Positions 1-9,595 are shown, counted from the stretch's first letter. The stretch: 64,000 bases of DNA from Allomuricauda sp. (GCA_017795045.1 CP051244.1:2068446-2132445); one strand, 5' to 3'. Notes: generated from the letters alone by a model not told the origin. Translations and numbers: made by a program.

Positions 1-343
1 TAGGTATTGAGTTCAATTAATTGAAGTTTATTAACGTTAAAAGTTCCAGTTAGTCCTCATTTACCTAACAAGAGTTGATTGGAATAGCATTTCTAACACT
101 GTACGGGAAATCCTCGTTCTCCTTAGTTTAGCTTAGCGTAACTAAGGAACAGAAAAGATTAGAATTTTTGAGGTTAACACTAATTATCGCTTGAAAAACA
201 AGAACTTCTTATTCTAGCGTTTATTACCTCAGGCAGTTCCTTCATAAATAATAAAGAGATTTATAAAACTTTCTGTGCCTTACATTACAATGCAAAGCAC
301 AACAAAGGTTGGCTAATTTAAAAAAGAACCTACGCCTTAACAG
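1..343. other. AT-rich stretch without a recognisable gene
   Basis: I see no convincing coding frame here. The only structure is a perfect 8-bp inverted repeat, CCTTAGTT at 121-128 and AACTAAGG at 140-147, around an 11-base spacer. It has no following T-run, so it is not a standard terminator. Its function is unknown. Confidence 0.5.
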
Positions 344-571
344 CTATTTTTCTTCTTTTGTCTTTTTATAAAATATTTTACTTACAATCTTCCATTCCCC
401 ATCTACCTTAAGAAGATTCATATAATCGATAAAGGCAAAATCGGGATAGGCTATTTCAAGCGTTGCATTGGCAGCAGTACCTGTAACATTGATATAACTA
501 ATGCTTGTCTTTCTGTTTTGTTTTGGTCCCGGCTTCATTCTAGACCTTTCAATGGTACATTTAAAATCATT
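344..571 (-). pseudogene. C-terminal remnant of an NTF2/SnoaL-like (lumazine-binding-like) protein
   Basis: The frame reads as the last ~75 residues of the nuclear transport factor 2-like family common in flavobacteria. The segment with KPGPKQNRK, then SYINVTGTAANATLEI, then DYMNLLKVDGEWKIVSKIFY matches the terminal strands of that fold. Full-length members are about 140-160 residues. The frame is closed upstream by a TAA at 572-574, and no N-terminal half is visible before the next gene at 805. It is therefore most likely a decayed or truncated copy. The ATG at 538 could still start a 64-residue peptide, but that would not complete the fold. Confidence 0.55.
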
Positions 572-804
572 TTATACCTAGTTTTTGGGAAACCTTGATG
601 TATGAGAAATTATTTTAATTCAATGGGGAATTGTTGGGTAAAGCCAAGTGAATGGAGAGGCACAAACCACATTTTTGAAAGTGATTTTGGTAAAATCCAG
701 CCTCTAAAGATCAACACCCGTAACTGTTTATATTATAATTTTTGGATATGGGTATATTCAATCAACCAATCCATTCAAGACTTTTTTGTGTCAGGACCCT
801 ACAG

Positions 805-1188
805 CTAATCGATATTACCAAAATCCATGGTTCTGGGAAAAACAATAGTGTCCGTTTCAATGTAATATGTGCCGGGTTTTAATTGACGGTCCAAATAATT
901 TAGAATGTCCGGTTTTGAGAACACCATCCTATAGCCAGATCGGATATTTTTATTTTGGGCATAACACAGATTGCCTTCTACTTCATTACTTTCTAGATAG
1001 GTTAACCCCAAGTATTCGGACAAACGTTCGGTAAATTCCATGTTGATGTCCAATGCCAACAAGGATTCTTTACTGTAGCGCGACCCATTGGTTTTGAAGA
1101 TAAAGATTTCGGAAAGTTTTACTTCCATTTTGGCTGATCGGTTTGCTTTTGGAAAAGTATCATTTTTTTTGGACTCAGTTTGGCCCAT
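805..1188 (-). CDS. Conserved hypothetical protein
   Basis: This encodes a 127-residue soluble protein without a signal peptide or membrane segment. I do not recognise a domain. The first ~20 residues are polar and low in complexity, and an internal ATG (MEVKLSEIF, residue 21) could be the true start. The body looks like a small mixed alpha/beta fold. It is divergent from the lipoprotein gene at 1302; the 113-bp gap holds an 8-bp inverted repeat (1208-1244). Confidence 0.5.
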   Translation of the reverse strand: MGQTESKKNDTFPKANRSAKMEVKLSEIFIFKTNGSRYSKESLLALDINMEFTERLSEYLGLTYLESNEVEGNLCYAQNKNIRSGYRMVFSKPDILNYLDRQLKPGTYYIETDTIVFPRTMDFGNID

Positions 1189-1207
1189 ATTTTCCAGAGT
1201 AATATTG

Positions 1208-1244
1208 AATGTGATAAAAGGTAAATATTAAATTCCATCACATT
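1208..1244. repeat. Inverted repeat between divergent genes
   Basis: AATGTGAT (1208-1215) and ATCACATT (1237-1244) form a perfect 8-bp inverted repeat with a 21-bp spacer. It lies between the divergent genes starting at 1188 and 1302. The half-site resembles TGTGA of CRP-type boxes, but the spacer is about two helical turns rather than 6 bp. A paired-site operator is possible; no more can be said. Confidence 0.3.
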
Positions 1245-1301
1245 TTAATGCAACCTTAATACATTTATGTCATCAATCTATAAATGATATAACCTTACTT
1301 T

Positions 1302-1820
1302 ATGAAAAAGAATGCTTTTAGGTGCCTTGTGGCAATGGTTACGGGAATTTTTATTACTTCTTGCAATTCTGATGATGGGGCAAGTTGCCCAGGGGATTTT
1401 ACGGGTGCGCTTACCGCAAATGAGCAAAAATTGATTGGGACATGGACGCTCTCAGCTATAGTTGCAATGGAGGAAGTGGATATAACAGATGATGGCGAGG
1501 ACAATCCCAGTAATAACATATATGCCCAGTATTCGGATTGTCAAAAGAGTACCTTCTATACCTTTAATTCCGATCGGACATATCAAATTGGGCAGAGTCA
1601 AAGTTTTGAAGATTGTGAAAACGTGCTCACAACTGAGGGAACTTGGCAATTGAGCTCGCAGACTTTGGGTTTGTTAAGGAATTGCATACTACAAAATATA
1701 GTGATCAACTTCAGTGCGGATGAGACCACTTTTTATTTTTCGGATAACTATACGGTTACCGAGGTAGATGGTAACACTGTGCAGACCGATATTACCTTTA
1801 CCTATACTATGGTGCCATAG
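1302..1820 (+). CDS. Lipocalin-like lipoprotein
   Basis: This is a 172-residue secreted lipoprotein. Residues 1-21 form a lipoprotein signal peptide ending in the lipobox ITSC. The mature part opens with a linker and then a segment LIGTWTLSAI followed by strands with a FNSDRTYQ motif. This layout is typical of the small lipocalin-like (DUF5004-type) lipoproteins abundant in Bacteroidota. The ligand is unknown. It stands alone and is followed by a strong bidirectional terminator at 1885-1916. Confidence 0.7.
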   Translation: MKKNAFRCLVAMVTGIFITSCNSDDGASCPGDFTGALTANEQKLIGTWTLSAIVAMEEVDITDDGEDNPSNNIYAQYSDCQKSTFYTFNSDRTYQIGQSQSFEDCENVLTTEGTWQLSSQTLGLLRNCILQNIVINFSADETTFYFSDNYTVTEVDGNTVQTDITFTYTMVP

Positions 1821-1884
1821 GTTGCTCGACCGATATAGGCGTTGCCGGCATCAAGCTTCCCGTGAAATGGATTGATAAAAAAAT

Positions 1885-1916
1885 AAAACCACCAACTAAA
1901 TTTAGTTGGTGGTTTT
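1885..1916. terminator. Bidirectional rho-independent terminator
   Basis: A perfect 16-bp palindrome (AAAACCACCAACTAAA followed by its complement) is flanked by A-runs on one side and T-runs on the other. It lies between convergent genes ending at 1820 (+) and 1949 (-), so it can stop transcription from both. Confidence 0.9.
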
Positions 1917-1948
1917 TTCTTGACTGGTATTTGTCAAAAAAAATTCAA

Positions 1949-3004
1949 TTATTTAAAAATCAGGGTAAAAGTAGTGCCTTCGTTGACCTTGCTGTTAACT
2001 TCAATGCTGCCCCCAAGGCTGGTCATGTGACTTTTTACCAAATAGAGTCCCACTCCCTTACTTTCTTGGTTGCCGCTATCTTTATCACGTATTTCAAAAA
2101 TTGAACCGCCCATCTTCTCCAAATCCATTCCTATGCCATTGTCCGTGTAGGTAATTGTCTTTTTACCAAGGACTTCCTTGGCAACAATTGAAATGACAGG
2201 GGAAACATTTGGTTGTGCATATTTTATGGAATTGGTTATGAGATTAAGAAAAATACTTTCCAAGAACCGTTCCTTGAATGCAACATGTTCCATTTCTGAA
2301 AAATCGGTATGGAAGACCACACCTTCTTTTTGTATCAATGAACCAATGGAGCTTTTGACCTTTTGGAGTGTTCGGTCAAGGTCAACTTCTTCCAGTTTTT
2401 CTGTGGGGACCTCCCTTTGCTTCAATGCATCCAAATAAGAGTTGAGGGAGTTCTTAAGACCCTCCGCGGAAAGCGATATCAAATCCAGTATTTCAACGGT
2501 GTCCTTATCATCAATTTTGGAAAGGTCTATCAAGGTAAGGAGGGACAATAGATTGTTGAGGGGAGATCTTAGATCATGGGGTGTGGCATAATTTTGTTGC
2601 CTAAGAGTCTTATTCGCTCTTGAAAGCTGTTCCAGATGGTTGATACGTTCCTGCTCCAATTTCTTGGTATGGGTAACATCCCTGGCTATGGCATAAATAA
2701 GCCCTTTTTTTGATACGGGAATGGAGGTCCAATGGAGCCAAATATGTTCTCCTGATTTGGTTATATATCTGTTTTCAAAGTTGGTAAGGGGTTTGTTTTT
2801 CAGTAATTTTTCTCGGTGACCGGCAGTGGTCTCTCTATCCTTGGGATGGATGAAACTGGAGATTAACCTTGATTTCAATTCCTTTTCCGAATATCCCAAA
2901 AGCGATTTGAACGAGGGGTTTACCTTTACGAAATACCCTTCGTAATCGGCAATGCAAAGACCATCCAAAGACTGATTAAAGAATGGCTCTAGTGTTGGAT
3001 TCAT
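1949..3004 (-). CDS. PAS-domain sensor histidine kinase
   Basis: This 351-residue protein is a cytosolic sensor kinase with no membrane segment. A single PAS domain spans about residues 5-115. It is followed by a short coiled coil and a HisKA-type dimerisation helix with the phospho-acceptor His143 in HDLRSPLNN. The ATPase domain shows the N box (LNLITNSIKYA), G1 box (DNGIGMD) and G2 box (GVGLYLVK). No response regulator adjoins it, so it is an orphan kinase whose partner and signal are unknown. The ATG at 3004 is supported because the PAS domain begins right after it. Confidence 0.85.
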   Translation of the reverse strand: MNPTLEPFFNQSLDGLCIADYEGYFVKVNPSFKSLLGYSEKELKSRLISSFIHPKDRETTAGHREKLLKNKPLTNFENRYITKSGEHIWLHWTSIPVSKKGLIYAIARDVTHTKKLEQERINHLEQLSRANKTLRQQNYATPHDLRSPLNNLLSLLTLIDLSKIDDKDTVEILDLISLSAEGLKNSLNSYLDALKQREVPTEKLEEVDLDRTLQKVKSSIGSLIQKEGVVFHTDFSEMEHVAFKERFLESIFLNLITNSIKYAQPNVSPVISIVAKEVLGKKTITYTDNGIGMDLEKMGGSIFEIRDKDSGNQESKGVGLYLVKSHMTSLGGSIEVNSKVNEGTTFTLIFK

Positions 3005-3489
3005 CTGTAGTTGGTTGCTGGTTTCTGGTTTCTATGTGGAATTACTTGAATGGATTGGCCAAATAAATCTTTTGGATTGATTGGATGATGTCAAGAGCAA
3101 TGGCAAGGGTACCAAACTCGATTAAAAATACTTGTCGCATGGATAAAACAGTTTTGGAATCATTTTATTTTATCCGCATTAAAATTATGCAAAACTGACC
3201 AGTACGGAAATATGTCCAAAAAGATTTAACGATTTGGGGTTGTATTGTATTCTAGTGGGCCTTGTGCCATGTGAAGTTGGATATGGAGAACCCAAATTTT
3301 TGAGGTTTTTTGTAAAGAAACAATAACCAAAAATTGTAGGAGTGTTAGATGTGCCTAATTTGTTGGCATCTATGGGATAGATTCATAATTTTAAGCATTC
3401 AATGTAATTTCTATGCGATACACTAAAACTAAAGCTACTTTCACAGAAACATTTTTATTGGGATTTGTACTGACCATTAAACCAAGACT
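3005..3489. other. Intergenic region with the kdgK promoter
   Basis: This 485-bp gap lies between the divergent kinase (3004) and kdgK (3490). The only recognised element is the promoter at 3363-3393. The rest shows no coding frame, repeat or RNA structure that I can support. Confidence 0.5.
3363..3393 (+). promoter_or_regulatory. Bacteroidota-type promoter for kdgK-eda
   Basis: TTG (3363-3365) is followed after 20 bp by TAATTTTA (3386-3393). This fits the TTG-N19-21-TAnnTTTG promoter of this phylum with one mismatch in the last base. The start of transcription would be near 3400, giving a leader of about 90 bases. Confidence 0.5.
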
Positions 3490-4500
3490 ATGGGTTTTGT
3501 AACATTTGGTGAAATTTTATTACGACTTACCCCTTCCGAAAGGGGATGTAAAATAGGTTCTTCCAATTATATGGAGATGAACTTTGCAGGTTCCGAGTCC
3601 AATGTAGCCTCTTCATTGGGTGTTTTGGGAAATTCTGTCCAGTTTGTGACCAAGCTGCCCGATAACGATTTGGGAAGGGCTGCGAGTGGCTCTCTCTTGT
3701 CTTATGGTGTTAATGTTGACAACATTCGCTTTGGGGGAAATAGGATAGGAATTTATTTTATAGAAGTGGGAAGTTCCATTAGACCTTCCAAGGTCATTTA
3801 CGACCGGAAGGATTCCGCAATCAGCACAATTTCCAATCAGGAGTTTGATTGGACCCAAATCCTTGTGGACAAAGAATGGCTCTTTATTTCAGGGATTACA
3901 CCTGCACTTTCCGAAAACTGCGCATTGGAAACCATCAAAGTAGCAGAAACAGCACATAAACTTGGGGTCAAAGTTGCTTTCGACCCTAATTTCAGAAGAA
4001 CGCTTTGGTCTTCATCTTCAGAGGCCAGAAAAGTGTATTTGCCCATACTGGAGAATACCGATTTGCTTTTAGGCAATTACGGCATGTTACAGGATGTATT
4101 TGGATATCAACCCAAAGGAAAGGATACCATGGAAAAATCCTTGGATGCCATAGAAGAGGCTGTGGGGCTGTTGGGAGTCTCCAATATTGCCTTTACCGTT
4201 CGGGATCATTTTTCTGCGAGTAAAAACCGTTTATCGGGATTGCTGCGCAGGGATAATGGAGAAATACTGTCGGGACCCAGCTATGAGGTGGCCATTACCG
4301 ATCGTTTTGGTACGGGCGACTCGTTTGCTGCCGGACTTTTACATGGTTTGGGGAATCAGTGGGATGCCCAAAAATCCCTTGATTTTGCCACAGCGGCCTT
4401 TGCCCTTAAACATACCATTAAGGGAGACCAGCACACCAGTAGTAAGGCAGAAATAACCTCCATAATGAACGGGAACATACAAGGACACGTACTGCGATGA
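3490..4500 (+). CDS. kdgK: 2-keto-3-deoxygluconate kinase (PfkB family)
   Basis: This 336-residue cytosolic sugar kinase probably phosphorylates 2-keto-3-deoxygluconate to KDPG. It has the PfkB fold, with an N-terminal GEILLRLTP strand, the substrate-loop region NFAGSESNVASSL, and the C-terminal signature GTGDSFAAG whose Asp277 is the catalytic base. Length is typical for the family. The stop overlaps the start of the KDPG aldolase gene (ATGA), so the two are translationally coupled. That neighbour is the main reason for choosing KDG kinase over fructokinase or ribokinase. Confidence 0.85.
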   Translation: MGFVTFGEILLRLTPSERGCKIGSSNYMEMNFAGSESNVASSLGVLGNSVQFVTKLPDNDLGRAASGSLLSYGVNVDNIRFGGNRIGIYFIEVGSSIRPSKVIYDRKDSAISTISNQEFDWTQILVDKEWLFISGITPALSENCALETIKVAETAHKLGVKVAFDPNFRRTLWSSSSEARKVYLPILENTDLLLGNYGMLQDVFGYQPKGKDTMEKSLDAIEEAVGLLGVSNIAFTVRDHFSASKNRLSGLLRRDNGEILSGPSYEVAITDRFGTGDSFAAGLLHGLGNQWDAQKSLDFATAAFALKHTIKGDQHTSSKAEITSIMNGNIQGHVLR

Positions 4501-5129
4501 ACAAAGAAGAGATCACTTCCTTTCTTGAAAAGGAGAAATTGGTAGCCATCATTCGGCAAAAAAATCAGCAAGAAATTCAACCTATACTACGAGCATTGGT
4601 GGAAGGTGGCGTCAAAGCATTGGAAATCACCTCCAATACCCCGGGTTTTTTAGAGGAAATCCGGAATGCTAGAACCTTATATCCCAATATTTTGATTGGG
4701 GCGGGAACAGTGACGAATAAGAAACTGGCCCAGAAAGCTATTGAAGCCGGAGCCCAGTTTTTGGTGACGCCAAACGTGGAGGTGTCCATTATTCCACTTG
4801 CACACTCCCATGGTCTTCCCGTGATAATGGGGGCATTGACGCCTTCAGAAATATGCATGGCCAATGAACATGGAGCCGACATTATTAAACTATTTCCAGC
4901 AGGGATTTTTGGGCTGGATTATTTCAAGGCCATAAAAGGACCATTGAATACCCTAAAATTTTTTGTGGTGGGCGGCATAAGCACAGATAACATCAAGGAA
5001 TGGATGTTGGCAGGTGCCGATGGTTTTGGTATTGGTAGCGAGCTTACCAAAATGGCCGACCCAGACAATCCCAATGAGATAACGGAAAAAGCCAAAAGCT
5101 TTTTACAGCAGATTGAAGCCTGTCAATGA
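4497..5129 (+). CDS. eda: KDPG (2-keto-3-deoxy-6-phosphogluconate) aldolase
   Basis: This 210-residue cytosolic aldolase cleaves KDPG to pyruvate and glyceraldehyde 3-phosphate. The Schiff-base Lys131 sits in IIKLFPA and the catalytic Glu43 in ALEITSNTP. A phosphate-binding glycine segment appears in VVGGIST. The length matches the class I KDPG/KHG aldolase family. It overlaps kdgK by 4 bp, forming a two-gene operon that feeds sugar acids into central metabolism. KHG aldolase activity may also be present, as in other Eda enzymes. Confidence 0.9.
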   Translation: MNKEEITSFLEKEKLVAIIRQKNQQEIQPILRALVEGGVKALEITSNTPGFLEEIRNARTLYPNILIGAGTVTNKKLAQKAIEAGAQFLVTPNVEVSIIPLAHSHGLPVIMGALTPSEICMANEHGADIIKLFPAGIFGLDYFKAIKGPLNTLKFFVVGGISTDNIKEWMLAGADGFGIGSELTKMADPDNPNEITEKAKSFLQQIEACQ

Positions 5130-5155
5130 TATATACTGTCTTTCCCTGAATAATG

Positions 5156-6442
5156 TCAAAAGAAATCGTTCAGTGCAATAACCGCTTTATAGGAGATGAT
5201 CAATGAAAAACAGAATGCGGTGACCAGACCGATGTTCATCAACACACTCGCACGTTGTGTTCCCATAAGTTTTTTGCTATTGATCAATACAATAATCCCA
5301 CCTATGACCAAGGGAAGCACAAAAACGTTGGCAACTTGGGTGGTAATTTGGGCAATGATGGGATTGGCCCCCAGTATAGGGACAATCAGTCCGACCAAAC
5401 AGGCTACCGCTACCAAAATCTTAAAAGTAGGGGTATTGGTCTCCATTTTTCCACTCTTGTAGTCACTGATCAATAGAGGCAGTACCATCAAAATTGGAAA
5501 TATGGAAGATATCCCGGCGCTCATGGCGCCCATCATGAAAACGGCCACGGCCATTTTACCCGCTACCGGTTCCAAGGCCTGAACCATGTCCAGTACATTG
5601 GTAACCACTTTTCCATCATAGAACAAGGCTCCTGTGGCAGCGATCATTATGGTTGCGGAAATGGTCAAAAGAAAAATCGCAGAGACCATGGCATCTTTAC
5701 GCTGGTCACTCAAATTGGAAATGCCCCATCCCTTTTCCTTCAATAAGATAGGACGTACCACAAATGTTGGGGCAGCCATGGTGGTTCCAACAAAGGCGGC
5801 CACCATTAAATTTCCTCCAGGCGGAATTCGGGGAATCAGTCCCTTTACGATATCCTCCGTGGATGGCAAGACCATAAACATGGAAAGGATGAAGGATAAG
5901 CCCATCAGGGTCACGAAAATGACCAATATTTTTTCGAAGAATGAGTATTTCCCAACCAGTAGAAAAATATACATGATGATAATGATTAAAATGGATATGC
6001 CCAGTACGGCCCAATAGTTTTCTTCGTTCAAGCTGGGGAAAAACATGCGCATAAATTCATAAAGGGCGTTACTGGTGAGTCCCAATATCCCGGAAAGGGA
6101 ACTCCACTGCCCCATGACAACCCCTGCAATGGTCAATATGGCAAGGGGTTTACCCCATTTCAGGTAGTTTTTAAAGGCATTTATGGCGGTTTTCCCCGTA
6201 ACAACGGCAAAACGGCCATACGCATCCATCAATATCCATGAGAAAAAGGCACTCAGGCATAACACCCACAGCAATTGCATACCATACATGCTGCCAGCCT
6301 TGATCATGGCCGTTACACTTCCTGTTCCTATGGTATACCCAATGCAAAAAATACCGGGTCCTACAGATAATAGGATGGCCCAAAGTTTATAAAGAATAGA
6401 GGTTTTCCGGGTGGGGTTGCTCCCAGGTTTCGTGTTTTCCAA
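5156..6442 (-). CDS. Nramp-fold transporter lacking the metal-binding motifs
   Basis: This 428-residue inner-membrane protein has about 11 hydrophobic helices and Nramp-family spacing. The canonical TM1 ligand motif DPGN is replaced by IGTG (in GYTIGTGSVTAMIKAG). The TM6 MPH motif is replaced by a stretch reading GTTMAAPTF. All the usual metal ligands are therefore missing, and divalent metal transport is doubtful. It is convergent with kdgK-eda and divergent from an exported deacetylase, which suggests a transporter for an organic or sugar acid. The only possible start before a stop is TTG at 6442; no ATG is available. Confidence 0.7.
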   Translation of the reverse strand: MENTKPGSNPTRKTSILYKLWAILLSVGPGIFCIGYTIGTGSVTAMIKAGSMYGMQLLWVLCLSAFFSWILMDAYGRFAVVTGKTAINAFKNYLKWGKPLAILTIAGVVMGQWSSLSGILGLTSNALYEFMRMFFPSLNEENYWAVLGISILIIIIMYIFLLVGKYSFFEKILVIFVTLMGLSFILSMFMVLPSTEDIVKGLIPRIPPGGNLMVAAFVGTTMAAPTFVVRPILLKEKGWGISNLSDQRKDAMVSAIFLLTISATIMIAATGALFYDGKVVTNVLDMVQALEPVAGKMAVAVFMMGAMSAGISSIFPILMVLPLLISDYKSGKMETNTPTFKILVAVACLVGLIVPILGANPIIAQITTQVANVFVLPLVIGGIIVLINSKKLMGTQRASVLMNIGLVTAFCFSLIISYKAVIALNDFF

Positions 6443-6695
6443 TCTGTTGTCATTTTATGTGCGTGATAAATATAATGACATTTGTATCTCATTCCATGGA
6501 AATTACAGCCGTCCGGGCCAAAGTTTGGTTATGGTTTCAACAATGATGACCAAAAATGTTATCAGGGAGGCATAACCTCAAAAAAGACTTCTTCAAAACG
6601 AATGGAATTGGAAAAAAAGATGCTGTAGATCAAGGACATGTAGTATCTTGAACAGGAATGAATTTTAAGTTACCCATCAAACAACCCATTTAAGA

Positions 6696-7937
6696 ATGAG
6701 AGGAAAAATCATTGTACTTCTACTTTTTTGTATGTATGCCAGTCATGGTATCACAGCCCAAGAATTTGATATTGCCGTACTTGGAGGGCATGTGATCGAC
6801 CCAAAAAATGATATCGACGAACCAATGGATGTTGCCATAAAAGATGGCAAGATTGCCTTGGTTTCCAAAAAGATCAATGAAAAACGGGCCAAGAGAACTG
6901 TGGATGCCAAGGGGCTATACGTAGTTCCGGGACTTGTGGACATGCATGCGCATGGATTCTTTGGTGTGGAGGATGGCCACTATCTTAGAAATAGCTTTTA
7001 TGCAGTATCTCCTGATGGATTTACTTTTCGAAATGGGGTGACCACCATGGTCGATGCGGGAAGTTCGGGATGGAAATCTTTTAAAACGTTCAAGGAACAG
7101 ACCATTGATCGATCGCATACACGGGTTCTGGCTTTTCTCAATATTGTGGGAGAAGGAATGAAAGGTGGGGCATGGGAACAGGATACCTATGATATGGATG
7201 CAAAACTAAGTGCCCTGATGGCCAAAACCTATCCAGATTTGATCGTGGGGTTCAAGGTGGCCCATTTTAGAGGGGATGGCGAAGATTATTTTGTGCCCAT
7301 AGATCGGGCCATTGAAGCTGGGAACATGGCTGGAAACATTCCCGTGATGCTGGATGGTAAATTGGAAGATGAGGTTTTACGCCGTTTCCGACCCGGAGAT
7401 ATTTTCACACATACCTATGGCCGGCCCATTATTGATACTGTGACCAACAAGGTAAAACCTTTTGTGAGGGAAGCGCGCCAAAGAGGTCTCATATTTGATG
7501 TGGGGTATGGAGGAGCAAGTTTCATGTACTCCAATGCCATTCCCGGAACCAAGGATGGCTTTTTTCCAGATGTCATCAGTACCGACCTCCATGGCGGGAG
7601 TATGAATGCCGCAATGAAGGATATCATGAGTATTATGTCAAAGTTTATGGCTTTGGGCATGGGTCTGGAAGATATCATCACCGCTGTGACTTGGAAACCT
7701 GCAAAAACCATAAAGAGACCACAATTGGGGAATCTTTCCGTGGGGTCTGAAGGCGATGTGGCCATCTTCAACATCCGTGACGGTAAGTTCGGGTTTTACG
7801 ATCAGCAAGGGGAAAAAATGTCGGGCACCAAAAAGTTTGAATGTGAAGTGACCATAAAAGGTGGCAGGGTCTTTTATGACTTGAACGGACTTACTTCACC
7901 ACTTCCAAGGGTGATCAGTGGAGTTCCAAGAATGTAA
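6696..7937 (+). CDS. Exported amidohydrolase/deacetylase of the cog3964 (EF_0837) family
   Basis: This 413-residue metal-dependent hydrolase has a Sec signal peptide ending near residue 21 (GITAQ), so it should act in the periplasm. The amidohydrolase fold shows HAH at residues 84-86, a FKVAHF segment with the likely metal-bridging Lys, THTYG with a metal His, and the STDLHGG segment with the catalytic Asp. The family is often misnamed dihydroorotase. Elsewhere it accompanies D-glucosaminate ammonia-lyase (DgaE-type) genes, and one member acts on acetylated hydroxy acids. It is followed 38 bp later by an LctP-type permease. The substrate here is inferred to be an N- or O-acetylated sugar acid. 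Two paralogues lie at 61543-64000. Confidence 0.8.
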   Translation: MRGKIIVLLLFCMYASHGITAQEFDIAVLGGHVIDPKNDIDEPMDVAIKDGKIALVSKKINEKRAKRTVDAKGLYVVPGLVDMHAHGFFGVEDGHYLRNSFYAVSPDGFTFRNGVTTMVDAGSSGWKSFKTFKEQTIDRSHTRVLAFLNIVGEGMKGGAWEQDTYDMDAKLSALMAKTYPDLIVGFKVAHFRGDGEDYFVPIDRAIEAGNMAGNIPVMLDGKLEDEVLRRFRPGDIFTHTYGRPIIDTVTNKVKPFVREARQRGLIFDVGYGGASFMYSNAIPGTKDGFFPDVISTDLHGGSMNAAMKDIMSIMSKFMALGMGLEDIITAVTWKPAKTIKRPQLGNLSVGSEGDVAIFNIRDGKFGFYDQQGEKMSGTKKFECEVTIKGGRVFYDLNGLTSPLPRVISGVPRM

Positions 7938-7975
7938 AACTTGGAAAAATGATCCATAACCTTAAGTTTTGACCC

Positions 7976-9595
7976 ATGAACTGGAACCAAGTTGTAGACC
8001 CGTTTGACAATATTGTTTGGTCTTTGTTGATTGCCCTCGTACCCATAGGCACCATTTTTTGGGCTTTGGCCGTGAAAAAGATGAAAGGGCATAAGGCCAG
8101 TTTATATGCTGCCTTAATGGCAATCTTAGTCGCTGTGTTCATATATGGTATGCCCATAAAATTGGCATTGTTGTCCTTTGGACACGGCGTCTTATATGGC
8201 TTGTTTCCCATTTGCTGGATCGTGGTGACCACGATTTATCTGTTCAACATCATTGTAAAAAGTGGCCAGTTTGAGATTATAAAACACTCCATGGCTTCGA
8301 TTACTTCGGACCGGAGATTGCAGGCTTTGTTGATAGCCTTTGCCTTTGGTTCTTTTTTGGAGGGAACTGCAGGATTTGGTGCGCCAGTGGCCATTACGGC
8401 TGCCATGTTGGTAAGTCTTGGATTCAATGCTTTCTATGCGGCAGGCATTTGTTTGATCGCCAATACAGCCCCGGTTGCATTTGGCGCTATTGGTATTCCC
8501 ATAACGGTGGCTTCACAGGTTTCCGGGATACCTGAAATGGCCATTTCCCAAATGGTTGGGCGAACGTTGCCAATCCTTTCCTTGGTGCTTCCATTTTATC
8601 TGACGATGCTGGTATGCGGGTTTAAAAAATCCAAGGAGGTTTTTCCTGCCATATTGGTTTGCGGGGTATCCTTTGCTTTTTTACAATGGTTCTCCTCCAA
8701 TTTTCTGGGTCCGGAACTTCCAGATATTATTGCTGGACTGGGTTCCATTATCTGTCTTATTGTTTTTTTGAAGTTTTGGAAGCCCAAGAATATATGGAGA
8801 TTTGCCAATGAAGACCCAGATACACAAGCTCAGGAGGGCACCTTTTCCAAGAAACAGATTGCTAGGGCCTGGTCGCCGTTTGTGATACTGGCCATATTGA
8901 TAATCATTTGGGGATTGGGCCCGGTCAAGGAAAAACTGGATTTGATCGGTACGTTCAAGTTTGATATCAAGGGATTGCATAATGTAATTGTGGATGGCCA
9001 GGGAAACAGGATACCCCATTCGTACAAATTCAACTATTTATCGGCAGCCGGAACCGCTATTTTGATTACCGCACTATTGTCCATACCCATATCGGGGATG
9101 AAATTCAGGGAGGGCCTAAAACTTTTTGTTGAAACCCTAAAGCAATTAAAGTTGCCCATCATTACCGTTTCGGCCATTTTGGGGTTTGCCTATGTGGTGA
9201 ATGATTCGGGGATTGTGATCACAATTGCCTTGGTATTGGCGAACACCGGGTTTTTATATCCATTCTTTGCGCCGATACTTGGCTGGTTGGGTGTTTTTGT
9301 GACCGGTTCGGATACATCTTCAAACGCATTGTTCGGTAAGCTTCAGTATGAAACGGCAAAAACAATCGGGGTTGATCCCTTGGTGACCGTAGCTTCAAAT
9401 ACTTCCGGAGGTGTGGTAGGAAAGATGATATCCCCGCAATCCATCGCAGTAGTTACTGCCGCTGTGGGATTGATAGGTAAAGAAGCCCAACTTTTTAGAT
9501 ATACGCTAAAGCATAGTCTAATCATGCTCCTACTGATTTGCCTGATTACTTTGGGACAGGCATATGTGGTCAAGTGGATTGTTCCAATATGGTAA
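7976..9595 (+). CDS. L-lactate permease (LctP) family transporter
   Basis: This 539-residue inner-membrane transporter has about 12-13 hydrophobic segments and the LctP-family motifs EGTAGFGAPVAI, NTAPVAFGAIG and TGSDTSSNALFG. Known members import L-lactate, D-lactate or glycolate with protons. Its place between an exported deacetylase and a sugar dehydrogenase, rather than next to lactate oxidation genes, suggests that here it may carry a different hydroxy or keto acid, such as an aldonate or 2-keto-3-deoxygluconate. That is inference from context only. Confidence 0.85.
   Translation: MNWNQVVDPFDNIVWSLLIALVPIGTIFWALAVKKMKGHKASLYAALMAILVAVFIYGMPIKLALLSFGHGVLYGLFPICWIVVTTIYLFNIIVKSGQFEIIKHSMASITSDRRLQALLIAFAFGSFLEGTAGFGAPVAITAAMLVSLGFNAFYAAGICLIANTAPVAFGAIGIPITVASQVSGIPEMAISQMVGRTLPILSLVLPFYLTMLVCGFKKSKEVFPAILVCGVSFAFLQWFSSNFLGPELPDIIAGLGSIICLIVFLKFWKPKNIWRFANEDPDTQAQEGTFSKKQIARAWSPFVILAILIIIWGLGPVKEKLDLIGTFKFDIKGLHNVIVDGQGNRIPHSYKFNYLSAAGTAILITALLSIPISGMKFREGLKLFVETLKQLKLPIITVSAILGFAYVVNDSGIVITIALVLANTGFLYPFFAPILGWLGVFVTGSDTSSNALFGKLQYETAKTIGVDPLVTVASNTSGGVVGKMISPQSIAVVTAAVGLIGKEAQLFRYTLKHSLIMLLLICLITLGQAYVVKWIVPIW

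Noticed and set aside
602-808. A 68-codon plus-strand frame beside the NTF2-like remnant
   Set aside because: Composition is not protein-like and it ends inside the neighbouring gene; no support.
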